DNA of 64,000 nucleotides, from contig CANJRD010000003.1 of NCBI GenBank assembly GCA_947476695.1, positions 1-64,000 of the forward strand, given 5' to 3'. Below, one piece after another: positions 56,134-64,000 of the stretch. Under the pieces are notes generated by a model that searched no databases, was not told where the DNA came from, and was given only the letters and a program-made list of their open reading frames with translations. The position numbers and the translations under genes are program-made. The first letter of the stretch is position 1; each line of letters begins with the position of its first letter. The DNA comes from Rhodospirillaceae bacterium (lineage in GTDB: Bacteria > Pseudomonadota > Alphaproteobacteria > Rhodospirillales > Rhodospirillaceae).

Positions 56134-56568
56134 TTAGGCCTTGTCGGCTGAGTCGTCGACGTCCTCGTAGGAAACATTCGGATGGGCCGCTGTTGCGCCG
56201 GGGGTGCCTTCGTCTTCGTCGGTGTCTTCGATGCCCATGCCGGCGGCGGCGGCCATCTGCTCGCTCATCTGGCCGGCAATGCCCGCGAATTCCGGGTTGC
56301 TTGCCATAGCGTCGAAGCCGTCTTCTTCCGGCTCGTCCACTTCGACGTGACGCTGGAGGCTCTGGACCAGCGAGGTATGCAGATCGATCGGCAGAACCTT
56401 CTCGTCGGCGATCTCGCGCAGGGCGACGACCGGGTTCTTGTCGTTGTCGCGTTCAATCTTCGGCTCAGCGCCGGCGGAAATCTCGCGCGACCGCTGGGAT
56501 GCCAGCATCACCAACTCGAACCGGTTCGGGACCCGCTCAACGCAATCTTCGACTGTGACACGTGCCAT
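56134..56568 (-). CDS. rpoZ: RNA polymerase omega subunit
   Basis: 144 residues. N-terminal [20 protein letters not shown] and [11 protein letters not shown], then [15 protein letters not shown], are the omega core. The rest (about 85-144) is a long acidic tail with many Asp/Glu, found in alphaproteobacterial omega proteins. It probably shares a transcript with rsh. The gap 56569-56745 holds an unlooped hairpin (GGCCGC/GCGGCC near 56704-56718) but no gene. Confidence 0.93.
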   Translation of the reverse strand: MARVTVEDCVERVPNRFELVMLASQRSREISAGAEPKIERDNDKNPVVALREIADEKVLPIDLHTSLVQSLQRHVEVDEPEEDGFDAMASNPEFAGIAGQMSEQMAAAAGMGIEDTDEDEGTPGATAAHPNVSYEDVDDSADKA

Positions 56569-56745
56569 GGGGGTACTCGCCTCGTTTTTTCAACAGTGCG
56601 CGGGATTCCCCGCCCGGTCAATGACTTAGCCGGTGGACAACGCGCATTGGACCAATGGATGGGGCTTATGTATCCGCTCGGCCACAGAGACTCAAGGAGA
56701 ATGCGGCCGCAAAGCGGCCATTGGCGCCAGGAACCGCGCAGCCCG

Positions 56746-57234
56746 TTACGCCACGACCCGGATACCCTGCCCCGGGGGTAAGGCGTCCAGGAGCTGGCGG
56801 GCCGTCCGGCCCAAGACCGGATGGCGCCATTCCGGGGCTAGGTCGACCAGGGGTTCGAGGACGAAGGCCCGGTCTTGGAGCCGGGGATGGGGCAGGATCA
56901 GGGATGGGCCCGGTTGAACCTCGTCGCCATAGGCCAGCAGGTCCAAATCGACGGTCCGGGCGGCGTTCGGCGCCTCCCTGACCCGGCCAAACTCGGCCTC
57001 CAGCGCATGGAGTTCTTCCAGCAAGGCCGCCGGACGCAGGGTCGTGGCCACGTCGGCCACGGCGTTGGCGTACCAGGGCTGGTCCGAGGGGGGCTGCGGC
57101 TCGCTTTCGTACCACCGCGAGAGCTGCACCAATTCGATACCGACCTTGGGAAAAGCGCGCAGCACGGCTTCGAGGGTGGCGCGCGGCGGCCCGAAGTCCC
57201 CCGGCAAGTTGGCACCCAGTCCAATGAGGATCAC
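56746..57234 (-). CDS. folK: 6-hydroxymethyl-dihydropterin pyrophosphokinase
   Basis: Folate pathway. 162 residues from GTG 57234 (GAGG six bases upstream; a TTG at 57261 is weaker). ILIGLGANLPGDFGPP, SRWYESEPQ, ANAVADVATTL, then RTVDLDLLAYGDE and LPHPRLQDRAFVLEPL are typical HPPK motifs. It is divergent from the NYN-domain gene. Confidence 0.94.
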   Translation of the reverse strand: MILIGLGANLPGDFGPPRATLEAVLRAFPKVGIELVQLSRWYESEPQPPSDQPWYANAVADVATTLRPAALLEELHALEAEFGRVREAPNAARTVDLDLLAYGDEVQPGPSLILPHPRLQDRAFVLEPLVDLAPEWRHPVLGRTARQLLDALPPGQGIRVVA

Positions 57235-57372
57235 AGCTTCGCCTCGTCTGCTTGCGGGCAATCCGGTGATTGACTACCGTCGCGGGAATGATCGCGCCGG
57301 CTTTTCCGGCTTACGTGACGCTCACCTATATTTCGATAACGCATTGCCTGACTTATTCGGAGAATTTCAGAA

Positions 57373-57948
57373 ATGATCTTTTGCCCGCAGGAGCGGCTTG
57401 CCCTCTTTGTCGACGGCGCGAACCTGTACGGGACGGCTAAGGCTCTCGGCTTCGACATTGATTACAAACGCCTGTTGAACCTTTTCGCCGCGAAGGGCCA
57501 GTTGCTCCGCGCGTTCTATTATACCGCGCTGGTCGAGGAGCAGGATTATTCGCCCATTCGCCCTCTGGTAGACTGGCTCGACTATAACGGGTTCACCATG
57601 GTGACCAAGCCCGCCAAGGAATACACCGACCAAGCCGGCCGCCGCCGTGTGCGCAGCAATATGGATATCGAACTGACGATCGACATGCTGGAGATGGCCG
57701 CCCACGTGAACCATGTCGTGCTGTTCTCCGGCGACGGCGACTTCCGCAAGCTGGTCGAGGCCACCCAGCGCAAAGGCGTGCGGGTCTCGGTGGTGTCCAC
57801 CATCAAAACCCAGCCCGCCATGGTTGCCGACGAACTGCGCCGCGCCGCCGACAATTTCATCGACCTCGCCGACCTGCAGTCGGTGATCGCGCGCGGGAAC
57901 GGCAAAGAGGCGCATCACGCCACAACTCCTGCCCCCGCTCACGCCTGA
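57373..57948 (+). CDS. NYN-domain (LabA/DUF88) putative ribonuclease
   Basis: 191 residues. A PIN-like NYN fold: LALFVDGANLYGTAKALG (first Asp), VRSNMDIELTIDMLE and LFSGDGDFRKLVEATQRKG (further Asp). Such proteins are putative Mg-dependent RNases. Its TGA overlaps the start of the glycosylase gene (TGATG), a coupling that is worth noting. Confidence 0.88.
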   Translation: MIFCPQERLALFVDGANLYGTAKALGFDIDYKRLLNLFAAKGQLLRAFYYTALVEEQDYSPIRPLVDWLDYNGFTMVTKPAKEYTDQAGRRRVRSNMDIELTIDMLEMAAHVNHVVLFSGDGDFRKLVEATQRKGVRVSVVSTIKTQPAMVADELRRAADNFIDLADLQSVIARGNGKEAHHATTPAPAHA

Positions 57949-58589
57949 TGAACGACGATCCCCTGGCAGGTCCGCGACCGGACTGCCGTCTTTGCCCGCG
58001 CCTTGTTGGGTTTCGCGCCGACAATCGCGCCAAACATCCGGACTGGTTCAACGGCGCGGTGCCGCCGTTCGGACATGACAGCGCGCGGATTTTAGTCGTC
58101 GGACTCGCTCCCGGTCTTCAGGGTGCAAACCGCACGGGCCGGCCGTTCACCGGCGATTACGCGGGCGACCTGCTTTATCCAACCCTGATCAAGTTCGGCC
58201 TCGCGCGCGGCGTCTATAAGGCGACGCCGGGCGATATCGAACTCGTCGACTGCCGGATCACCAATGCCGTGCGCTGCGTGCCGCCGGAAAACAAGCCGAC
58301 GCCGCTGGAACAGCGCACCTGCCGCAACTTCCTGGCCGCGGAGATCGCCGCGCTTGCGAACCTCAAGGCGATCCTGGCGCTTGGCCGCATCGCGCATGAC
58401 GCCGTGCTCAACACACTCGGGGTCCGCAAGACCTCGGCACCCTTCGGACACGGCGCGATGCACGAGGTGCAAGAGGGCGTGCTGCTCGTCGATAGCTATC
58501 ATTGCTCGCGCTACAACGTGAACACGCGCGTACTGACCGAAGCCATGTTCCACGACGTTGTCGGGAAACTGGTCAAAGCAGTCGGATGA
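57948..58589 (+). CDS. Uracil-DNA glycosylase, family 5 (UdgB) type
   Basis: 213 residues. CRLCPRLVGFRAD and later CRITNAVRC give Cys for a 4Fe-4S cluster; VVGLAPGLQGANRTGRPF is motif 1 with a non-Asp/Asn catalytic position as in UdgB; DSYHCSRYNVNTR replaces the HPSxRN motif. Removes uracil and hypoxanthine. Coupled to the NYN gene and 11 bases before the aldolase gene. Confidence 0.88.
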   Translation: MNDDPLAGPRPDCRLCPRLVGFRADNRAKHPDWFNGAVPPFGHDSARILVVGLAPGLQGANRTGRPFTGDYAGDLLYPTLIKFGLARGVYKATPGDIELVDCRITNAVRCVPPENKPTPLEQRTCRNFLAAEIAALANLKAILALGRIAHDAVLNTLGVRKTSAPFGHGAMHEVQEGVLLVDSYHCSRYNVNTRVLTEAMFHDVVGKLVKAVG

Positions 58590-58600
58590 AGGAGGTAACA

Positions 58601-59368
58601 ATGACGTCGTTCCGTGAACGCCTACGCAAGCGCGAGACGCTGCTGGGCACCTTCTTCAAGACCCCTTCGCCGGCGTTGTGCGAAGTGCTGGGCCAGAGCG
58701 GGCTGGACATGGTCTGCTTGGATGCCGAGCATTCGCCGTTCGATCGGCGCGACATCGACGCCTGCCTGCTCGCGTTCCGTTCGGTCAACCTGCCCTGCAT
58801 CGTGCGCCCGCCGAGCGCATCGCCGGAGAACATCCTCAACGCGCTCGATTGCGGCGCCAGCGGGGTCCTGATCCCGCATGTCATCACGGCAAAAGACGCC
58901 GCGGCGATGGTGAAAGCCGCGCACTACGGAAACGGCGGACGCGGGTTCGCGGGCGCTTCGCGCGCCGGCGTCTACGGGCATAAGTCGATGGCCGATCACT
59001 TGCGCGACAGCGCCGCGTCGACCGCGGTGATCGTTCAGATCGAAGATGCGGCAGCCCTTGAGAACGTCGATGAGATCGCGGCTGTTGATGGTGTCGACGG
59101 CCTGTTCATCGGCCGCATGGATCTGACCGTCTCCCTCGGCTACGACAGCCCCGATCACCCGGCGGTGGTCGAGGCCGTGCGCAAGGTCTGTAACACCGCC
59201 GCCAAACGCGGCCGCGCGGTGGGCATGTACACGCCCTTCACGTCCGAGTGCGGCATGTGGATCAAGGAAGGGGCGAGCTTCTTCCTGCTCGGCTCCGAGC
59301 ATTCGTTCATGCTGGCGGGCGCGCAGGCGTTGCGCAACGAATTCACAGCCGCGAAGGGCGGCGTTTAG
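58601..59368 (+). CDS. HpcH/HpaI family aldolase
   Basis: 255 residues. A perfect GGAGG five bases before ATG 58601 fixes the start. TLLGTFFKTPSPALCEVLG, CLDAEHSPFDRRDIDA, VQIEDAAALENVDEIAAVDG and LFIGRMDLTVSLG are family motifs with the metal ligands Glu and Asp. Substrate is a 2-keto-3-deoxy acid or similar; not decidable. Convergent with the methyltransferase (4-base overlap). Confidence 0.9.
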   Translation: MTSFRERLRKRETLLGTFFKTPSPALCEVLGQSGLDMVCLDAEHSPFDRRDIDACLLAFRSVNLPCIVRPPSASPENILNALDCGASGVLIPHVITAKDAAAMVKAAHYGNGGRGFAGASRAGVYGHKSMADHLRDSAASTAVIVQIEDAAALENVDEIAAVDGVDGLFIGRMDLTVSLGYDSPDHPAVVEAVRKVCNTAAKRGRAVGMYTPFTSECGMWIKEGASFFLLGSEHSFMLAGAQALRNEFTAAKGGV

Positions 59369-60786
59369 GTCGTTGTCCGCAACGTCTTCAGGCTCAGCCG
59401 CCGCAACAAGCCGGTCGTGATTGGCCGCTTGTCGGTCCAGAAGATCATCGCATTGAGGAATTCCTGGGCGCGCGGCGCGTTCAGCAGGTCCGCGATGTGT
59501 CGTGCCTCGTCTTCCGATGCGCAAGCCAGAAACGAGACCGTGTCGTCGAACACAACCGGACGCCCTTCGATGGGTCCGATCGCGGTGAACGTCAGCCGCT
59601 TATAGAGGCCGGAGATCGCGACCTTCCACGGAGTGAAGCTGTAAGACCCGACGCCGAAGATCGAGAACGCCGGCTTATCGCGATAGATCGAACTCTTGCG
59701 CGCCGCCATGCGCGGCGCGTGACGCGTGAGATATTCCCAGGTCACCGGCGCGGTCTGCGCGAGCTGGGCGGTGTCTTCGCAAACCGTCATCTGCGGCACG
59801 AGCATCACGCGGCCCGTGTCGAAACGTCCGTTCGCCAGATCGGCGCTTTTGAGCAACGGAAACACAAGCTTGGGCTCAAGGGCGATCTGTTCGCCGAGAC
59901 CGTTCACAAAGCCGTCCTTGCTGCGCCGCAGTTCCATCACGGCGGAACAGTCGTGCTTGATGCCCGAACGCCAACGGTCTTCGATATCCGCCGTGAACAG
60001 TTCGCGATTCCGCATGAAGGCGGCGACATCCGCGACAGCGAGTCCGTCGACGAGGCCGAAAGCGCTGCGCGGTCGTTCGGCGGCGAAGTCATCGAACACT
60101 TCGCACACGGTAGCGTCGGCGCGGCCCGCCGCCTCGATCACCAGCAAACCCGCATCGACCGCCGCGTCGAAATGCGCGGCGGCATCGATGCGATAGAGCC
60201 GTGCGCGCGCGATCGGCGCACCGATCTTCCAGGCGGCGGTCAGCACTTTGCGCGCGACCATCGTCTTGCACAGCACGGCGATCGCGCCGCGTTGGCCGTC
60301 GAGCCAGCCGAGATATTCGCGGAGCATCCATTCGGAAATGTCGAAGTTGCTGCGCCCTGTGATGGCGTCAATGCCGCGCCAGCCTTCCGCATTCTGCCGC
60401 GCGGGTGCATTGGCAGAACCAATTGCGCCAAGGCCGGACACGGTGACCCAGGGCGGATTGCCGAGGATCAGCCACGGCTGCGGCAACGATCCAAGCGCTT
60501 CAGCCCACGGCATCTCGAAGAAGTCCGCGACCCTAAGCTCTGCCTGCGGAACGCGACCACGCGCGATGTCGATGTAGCCGGCGTTGATGTCGGCGCCCAG
60601 CAGACGCGCGGTCCGGAAGGTGCCTGCCGCCGCGGCGAGGAACGCGCCCTTGCCGCAGCTGGGTTCGATGACCGTGGCGGGTGCGATTCCGATCTGACGG
60701 AGAAGCGCGGTCGCCGCGCGCGCCAGATCGTCGGGGGTCTGGAAATCGCCGTAGGCAATCGTCTGTGTGTCGCCCCCCGCGGTCAT
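59365..60786 (-). CDS. N6-adenine-type DNA methyltransferase, orphan
   Basis: 473 residues from ATG 60786. Class I SAM fold: VIEPSCGKGAFLAAAAG (motif I), DINAGYIDIARGRV and LILGNPPWVTVSG (NPPW catalytic motif IV). The C-terminal 250 residues are a target-recognition-like domain. Resembles TaqI/Eco57I-type enzymes. No restriction gene is next to it, so it is either a solitary methyltransferase or a modifier of another substrate. It follows the oxidoreductase gene by four bases. Confidence 0.82.
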   Translation of the reverse strand: MTAGGDTQTIAYGDFQTPDDLARAATALLRQIGIAPATVIEPSCGKGAFLAAAAGTFRTARLLGADINAGYIDIARGRVPQAELRVADFFEMPWAEALGSLPQPWLILGNPPWVTVSGLGAIGSANAPARQNAEGWRGIDAITGRSNFDISEWMLREYLGWLDGQRGAIAVLCKTMVARKVLTAAWKIGAPIARARLYRIDAAAHFDAAVDAGLLVIEAAGRADATVCEVFDDFAAERPRSAFGLVDGLAVADVAAFMRNRELFTADIEDRWRSGIKHDCSAVMELRRSKDGFVNGLGEQIALEPKLVFPLLKSADLANGRFDTGRVMLVPQMTVCEDTAQLAQTAPVTWEYLTRHAPRMAARKSSIYRDKPAFSIFGVGSYSFTPWKVAISGLYKRLTFTAIGPIEGRPVVFDDTVSFLACASEDEARHIADLLNAPRAQEFLNAMIFWTDKRPITTGLLRRLSLKTLRTTT

Positions 60787-60790
60787 GCGA

Positions 60791-61447
60791 TCAGTCGTAG
60801 CGTTCTTCGGTCCAGGGGTCGCCGCGCATGTGGTAACCGCGCGCTTCCCAATAGCCGGGCTGATCCTTTTCCATGAACGTGATGTGGCGCAGCCACTTCG
60901 CGCTTTTCCAGAAGTAGAGGTGCGGCACGACAAGGCGCGCCGGCCCGCCGTGTTCGCGCGCCAGCGGCGCATTCTGCCAGGTGTGGGCAATCAGCACATC
61001 GTCGCGGTCGATATCGGCCAGCGGCAGGTTGGTCGAATAACCGTCATAGCCGCGCAGCATGACGTACTTGGCTTTCTCGAACGGCTTCGCCATTTCGAGC
61101 AGATGCCGCATCGATACGCCCGACCAGGCATTGTCGTAGCGCGACCAGGTCGTCACACAATGGATGTCGTTGGTGAGCGTCACTTGCGGCTGCGCCATGA
61201 AGTCGGCCCAGGTCCACTTGAGCGGATGCCCCACCTGCCCCGCGACCGTCAGAGTCCAGTCGGCTTGCGCGAGATTTGGCTGAACGCCGAGATCGAGGAC
61301 AGGGAAGTCTTTCGTGAGACGCTGGCCGGGCGGCAGGCGCACCTTTGCCGGATCGGCGCTCACGCCGGTCAGCGCACGCCCGTCCCGCGCCCATTGTTCC
61401 TTGGTGCGGGCGAGCTTTTCCATCTTGGGATTAGGCTCGTCCGTCAT
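60791..61447 (-). CDS. Sulfite-oxidase-fold molybdopterin oxidoreductase
   Basis: 218 residues with the SUOX fold: WTLTVAGQVGHPLKWTWADF, then TNDIHCVTTWSRYDNAWSGV with the Mo-ligand Cys, and LLVPHLYFWKSAKWLRHITF-type end. No signal peptide is visible, unlike MsrP, so it is likely cytosolic. Partner and substrate unknown. Five bases after smpB's stop on the same strand. Confidence 0.88.
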   Translation of the reverse strand: MTDEPNPKMEKLARTKEQWARDGRALTGVSADPAKVRLPPGQRLTKDFPVLDLGVQPNLAQADWTLTVAGQVGHPLKWTWADFMAQPQVTLTNDIHCVTTWSRYDNAWSGVSMRHLLEMAKPFEKAKYVMLRGYDGYSTNLPLADIDRDDVLIAHTWQNAPLAREHGGPARLVVPHLYFWKSAKWLRHITFMEKDQPGYWEARGYHMRGDPWTEERYD

Positions 61448-61452
61448 CGCCG

Positions 61453-61926
61453 CTATCCGCGGGCGCGCATGATGCGCGCTTGGTCACGTTGCCACTCGCG
61501 CTTCTTGATGTCGTCGCGCCGGTCGATGTTGGTCTTACCCTTGGCGAGACCGAGAGACACCTTCGCGAAGCCGCGCGGATTGAAGAAGATGCTGAGCGGC
61601 ACCAATGTCATTCCCTTGCGGGAAATAGCCGCCGACAAGCGGTCCAGTTCCTTCCTGTGCAGCAGGATTTTGCGCTTACGCGTCTCTTCGTGCTGGAAGT
61701 GGCTCGCGCCTTCGTAGGCCGGAATGTGCATGTTGACGAGATAGAGGCCGTCGGCTTCCGGCTGCGCGAACGCTTCGGTCAGCGTGCAGCGACCCTTGCG
61801 CAGCGATTTCACTTCGCTGCCGGTCAGCACAAGACCGCCCTCGATCGTGTCTTCGATAGCGTAATCGTGGCGCGCCTTGCGGTTCTGCGCCACGGTCCCG
61901 TGGGAGATGAGGGCGGCCTTCGCCAT
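61453..61926 (-). CDS. smpB: SsrA-binding protein SmpB
   Basis: Partner of tmRNA in ribosome rescue. 157 residues: QNRKARHDYAIEDTIEGGLV, LTGSEVKSLRKGRCTLTEAF, and the basic tail KGKTNIDRRDDIKKREWQRD. No ssrA gene was seen nearby. dapA lies 18 bases upstream. Confidence 0.96.
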   Translation of the reverse strand: MAKAALISHGTVAQNRKARHDYAIEDTIEGGLVLTGSEVKSLRKGRCTLTEAFAQPEADGLYLVNMHIPAYEGASHFQHEETRKRKILLHRKELDRLSAAISRKGMTLVPLSIFFNPRGFAKVSLGLAKGKTNIDRRDDIKKREWQRDQARIMRARG

Positions 61927-61944
61927 CGAATAATGAACCTGTGT

Positions 61945-62823
61945 CTAGTCGGTCAGCAGTCCGGCCGCGCGCAACGCTTCCTCGACCCGCGCCTGGGACT
62001 TCACGGATAACGGCGCGAGCGGCAGTCGCGTATCGGGCTGGCACTTGCCAAGCATATAGGCAGCGAACTTCACCGGCGCCGGATTTGTTTCGATAAACAT
62101 GGCGTCGTTCAGCGGCGTCAGGATATCGCGGATGCGGAATACGTCCTCGTAGCTTTCCAGCTGCCAGGCGTCCTGGAGCTGAGAGCACAAGGCTGGCGCA
62201 ATGTTCGCGGTGACCGAGATGCAGCCGACGCCGCCCTGCGCCAGGAACGCCACCGCGGTGCCGTCCTCGCCCGAAAGCTGAACGAATTCCTGGCCGATCT
62301 CCAGACGGGTGCGCACGGGGCGCAACAAGTCGGCCGTCGCGTCCTTCACGCCGACAATATTGGGATGCTTGGCGAGCTGCGCCATGGTGGCGATGCTCAT
62401 GTCGACAACGCTGCGCGCGGGGATGTTGTAGATCACAATCGGGAGATCGACCGCGTCGGCGATCGCCCGGAAGTGCAGCAGCATGCCCTCCTGCGTGGGC
62501 TTATTGTAGTACGGCGTCACCACCAAGGCGCCGTCGGCTCCTGCTCGCTTCGCATGCTTCGTGAGTTCGATGGCCTCGGCGGTGGAGTTGGAGCCCGTGC
62601 CGGCAATCACCGGCACCCGCCCCTTGGCGACCTCGACGCAGAGCTCGACCACCCGCATGTGTTCATCGTGCGACAACGTCGGGGATTCCCCGGTGGTGCC
62701 GCAGGGCACAAGGCCATGAGTGCCTTGCTGGATCTGCCATTCCACGAAGTCCTGGAACGCCTTCTCGTCGACCTTCCCGTTGCGGAAGGGCGTGATGAGG
62801 GCGGTAATCGACCCGCGGAACAT
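61945..62823 (-). CDS. dapA: 4-hydroxy-tetrahydrodipicolinate synthase
   Basis: First committed step of lysine/DAP synthesis. 292 residues from ATG 62823 (AGGAGA five bases upstream). FRGSITALITPFRNGKVDE, PCGTTGESPTLSHDEH, VTPYYNKPTQEGMLLHF with the catalytic Tyr, and IVGVKDATADL with the Schiff-base Lys are present. dapA-smpB order is usual in alphaproteobacteria. Divergent from the slt-type gene. Confidence 0.96.
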   Translation of the reverse strand: MFRGSITALITPFRNGKVDEKAFQDFVEWQIQQGTHGLVPCGTTGESPTLSHDEHMRVVELCVEVAKGRVPVIAGTGSNSTAEAIELTKHAKRAGADGALVVTPYYNKPTQEGMLLHFRAIADAVDLPIVIYNIPARSVVDMSIATMAQLAKHPNIVGVKDATADLLRPVRTRLEIGQEFVQLSGEDGTAVAFLAQGGVGCISVTANIAPALCSQLQDAWQLESYEDVFRIRDILTPLNDAMFIETNPAPVKFAAYMLGKCQPDTRLPLAPLSVKSQARVEEALRAAGLLTD

Positions 62824-63068
62824 AGCTATCTCCTGATGCGCACTTATGGGCGCGCACTCCGCGTACCCGCGCGAGCGCACCCCTGACCTGTGGTTGGCCG
62901 GACATTACCACGCCGGAGGACGCTCGCAAGAACCGGGGGCCCGCGAACGCTTGCCGGGGTGTATACATTCGGCTTAAGAGATTGAACGCGCTTACCTTCG
63001 GCCTTCCGAAAGTGACGCGCCGGTAGCAGGATGCTGTCGGAGAGACAGTTCGGGAACCGCACGAGCCC

Positions 63069-64000
63069 ATGCACGATCCCATGCACGAGCCAGGGGGCGC
63101 TGGCACGTTCGCATTCAGGGTCCGCGCGTTCAGTTTTGGGCGCCGGGTCCTGACCTGTGCGCTCGCGGTCGTCCTGCTGGGTATCACGCCGCCGGTCGCG
63201 CGCGCGCAGGATGCAGCACCGGCCAAGGCCGTTCCGGCCAAAAAGGCCCCCGCTAAAAAGGCAGCGCCCGCGAAGGCCGCACCCAAGACAAAAGCGGCCG
63301 CGAAGCCCAAGGCCGCCGCGAAAGCCGCGCCGAAGGGCAAGGCCGTCGCCAAGGCGCCGGCGAAGCGCCCCACCGCAAAGCCGTTGCCCGCGACGGCCAA
63401 AGCGCCGCCCATTCCGCGCCGCGAACCCTTCACCATGAGCCAGAAGGATCGCGACATCTTCACCGAGGCCATGCGCGCCGTCGAAGCGCGGCAGTGGTCA
63501 CGGGCGAAAGACGTCGTATCGCGCAGCCAAACGCCGATCCTGCATAAGATGATCGACTGGGCATACATCCGCGAGCCCGGAAACCATGTCGGTTTCGGCG
63601 AACGCACCGCCTTCATCGCCAACAATCCCGGCTGGCCGGGCCTGCAAACAATCCAACGGCGGGCCGAGGAAGCGCTGGACGAAAACATCACCGTCACCGT
63701 GCCGGTGGTCGTGGTCGATTGGTTCGCCGCCCATCCGCCGCTGACCGCCAGCGGACGTTCGGCCTATGCGCGCGCACTTCAGATCATGGGCCGCGGCGCG
63801 GAGGCGGTGCCAATTGCCCGAGCGGCCTGGCGCACCAGCACCTTTAGTGGCGGCACAGAACGCGCCTTCCTCGAGGCCTTCGGCTCCGTGATCACGCCCG
63901 AAGACGAACGCGAACGCCTGGACCGCTTGTTATACGACGAGGAGGCGGTGTTGGCGGAACGCCAGATCGCGCGGGTCGACGCCACCACCGCCTCTATCGC
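63069..64000 (+). CDS. Soluble lytic transglycosylase (Slt70-like), 5' part
   Basis: Open from ATG 63069 (or 63081) to the window end. An N-terminal signal segment (VLTCALAVVLLGITPPVARA) is followed by a 70-residue Ala/Lys/Pro-rich linker (about 46-115). The domain after it (FTEAMRAVEARQWSRAKDVV, FIANNPGWPGLQTIQRRAEE, SAYARALQIMGRGAEAVPIA) is the helical ring domain of Slt70. The catalytic domain lies beyond the window. The gap 62824-63068 shows no gene. Confidence 0.85.
   Translation, partial: MHDPMHEPGGAGTFAFRVRAFSFGRRVLTCALAVVLLGITPPVARAQDAAPAKAVPAKKAPAKKAAPAKAAPKTKAAAKPKAAAKAAPKGKAVAKAPAKRPTAKPLPATAKAPPIPRREPFTMSQKDRDIFTEAMRAVEARQWSRAKDVVSRSQTPILHKMIDWAYIREPGNHVGFGERTAFIANNPGWPGLQTIQRRAEEALDENITVTVPVVVVDWFAAHPPLTASGRSAYARALQIMGRGAEAVPIARAAWRTSTFSGGTERAFLEAFGSVITPEDERERLDRLLYDEEAVLAERQIARVDATTASI

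Overview
The window reads as chromosomal DNA of a GC-rich alphaproteobacterium. The class is well supported by the order dusB-ntrB-ntrC-ntrY-ntrX-dat-(HAD)-hfq-hflX, by a fused ispDF gene, by the zinc-free type of MetG, and by the blocks tatD-metG-holB-tmk-dacA, era-rnc-lepB-acpS-pdxJ and rsh-rpoZ. A Rhodospirillales-like or neighbouring order is plausible but cannot be fixed from the sequence alone. No rRNA, tRNA or CRISPR array was seen.

Layout. 0-3 kb: the right end of an IS21-type insertion cuts a HlyD-type secretion adaptor. Then come an unknown gene and a frameshifted Thr/Ala/Ser-rich exported protein with a perfect terminator. 3-6 kb: cutA, an exported VOC-fold protein, ispDF. 6-19 kb: dusB, the complete NtrBC and NtrYX nitrogen-type two-component cluster, an aminotransferase, a HAD phosphatase, hfq, hflX, an inositol-phosphatase-family enzyme, a lipoprotein and mazG. 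19-26 kb is accessory: two paralogous stand-alone receiver proteins interleaved with very small proteins that share a G-[FY]-[EQ]-L-W motif, a phosphate/polyphosphate-type porin, a decayed rolling-circle (HUH) Rep gene, an AT-rich tandem gene duplication whose second copy is frameshifted, and a clear dif (XerCD) site at 25612-25639. Gene orientation tends to flip there: mostly + to the left and mostly - to the right, as expected at a replication terminus.

26-35 kb is a long minus-strand block of housekeeping genes: a metallo-beta-lactamase-fold hydrolase, tatD, metG, holB, tmk, a D,D-carboxypeptidase, rlpA and a lytic transglycosylase. 35-39.5 kb: a membrane-anchored class III nucleotide cyclase and an NMT1/ThiY-type ABC importer translationally coupled to an FkbM-family methyltransferase. 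39.5-48.7 kb (minus): corA, parC, recO, two small unknown genes, era, rnc, lepB, acpS, pdxJ and a DUF2062 protein. 48.7-52 kb: two tandem membrane-anchored alpha/beta-hydrolase-fold proteins that both lack the nucleophilic serine, coupled to an MFS exporter. 52-57 kb (minus): an M2 peptidase, rsh, rpoZ and folK, with a palindromic intergenic repeat. 57-64 kb: a NYN-domain protein coupled to a family-5-type uracil-DNA glycosylase, an HpaI-type aldolase, an orphan NPPW methyltransferase, a molybdopterin oxidoreductase, smpB, dapA and the start of an slt-type lytic transglycosylase running off the window.

The most unusual items are the serine-less hydrolase pair, the dif site with a rolling-circle Rep relic nearby, hflX with no usable start codon and an N-terminal reading frame that continues in frame from the hfq stop codon, and the receiver/mini-protein cluster.
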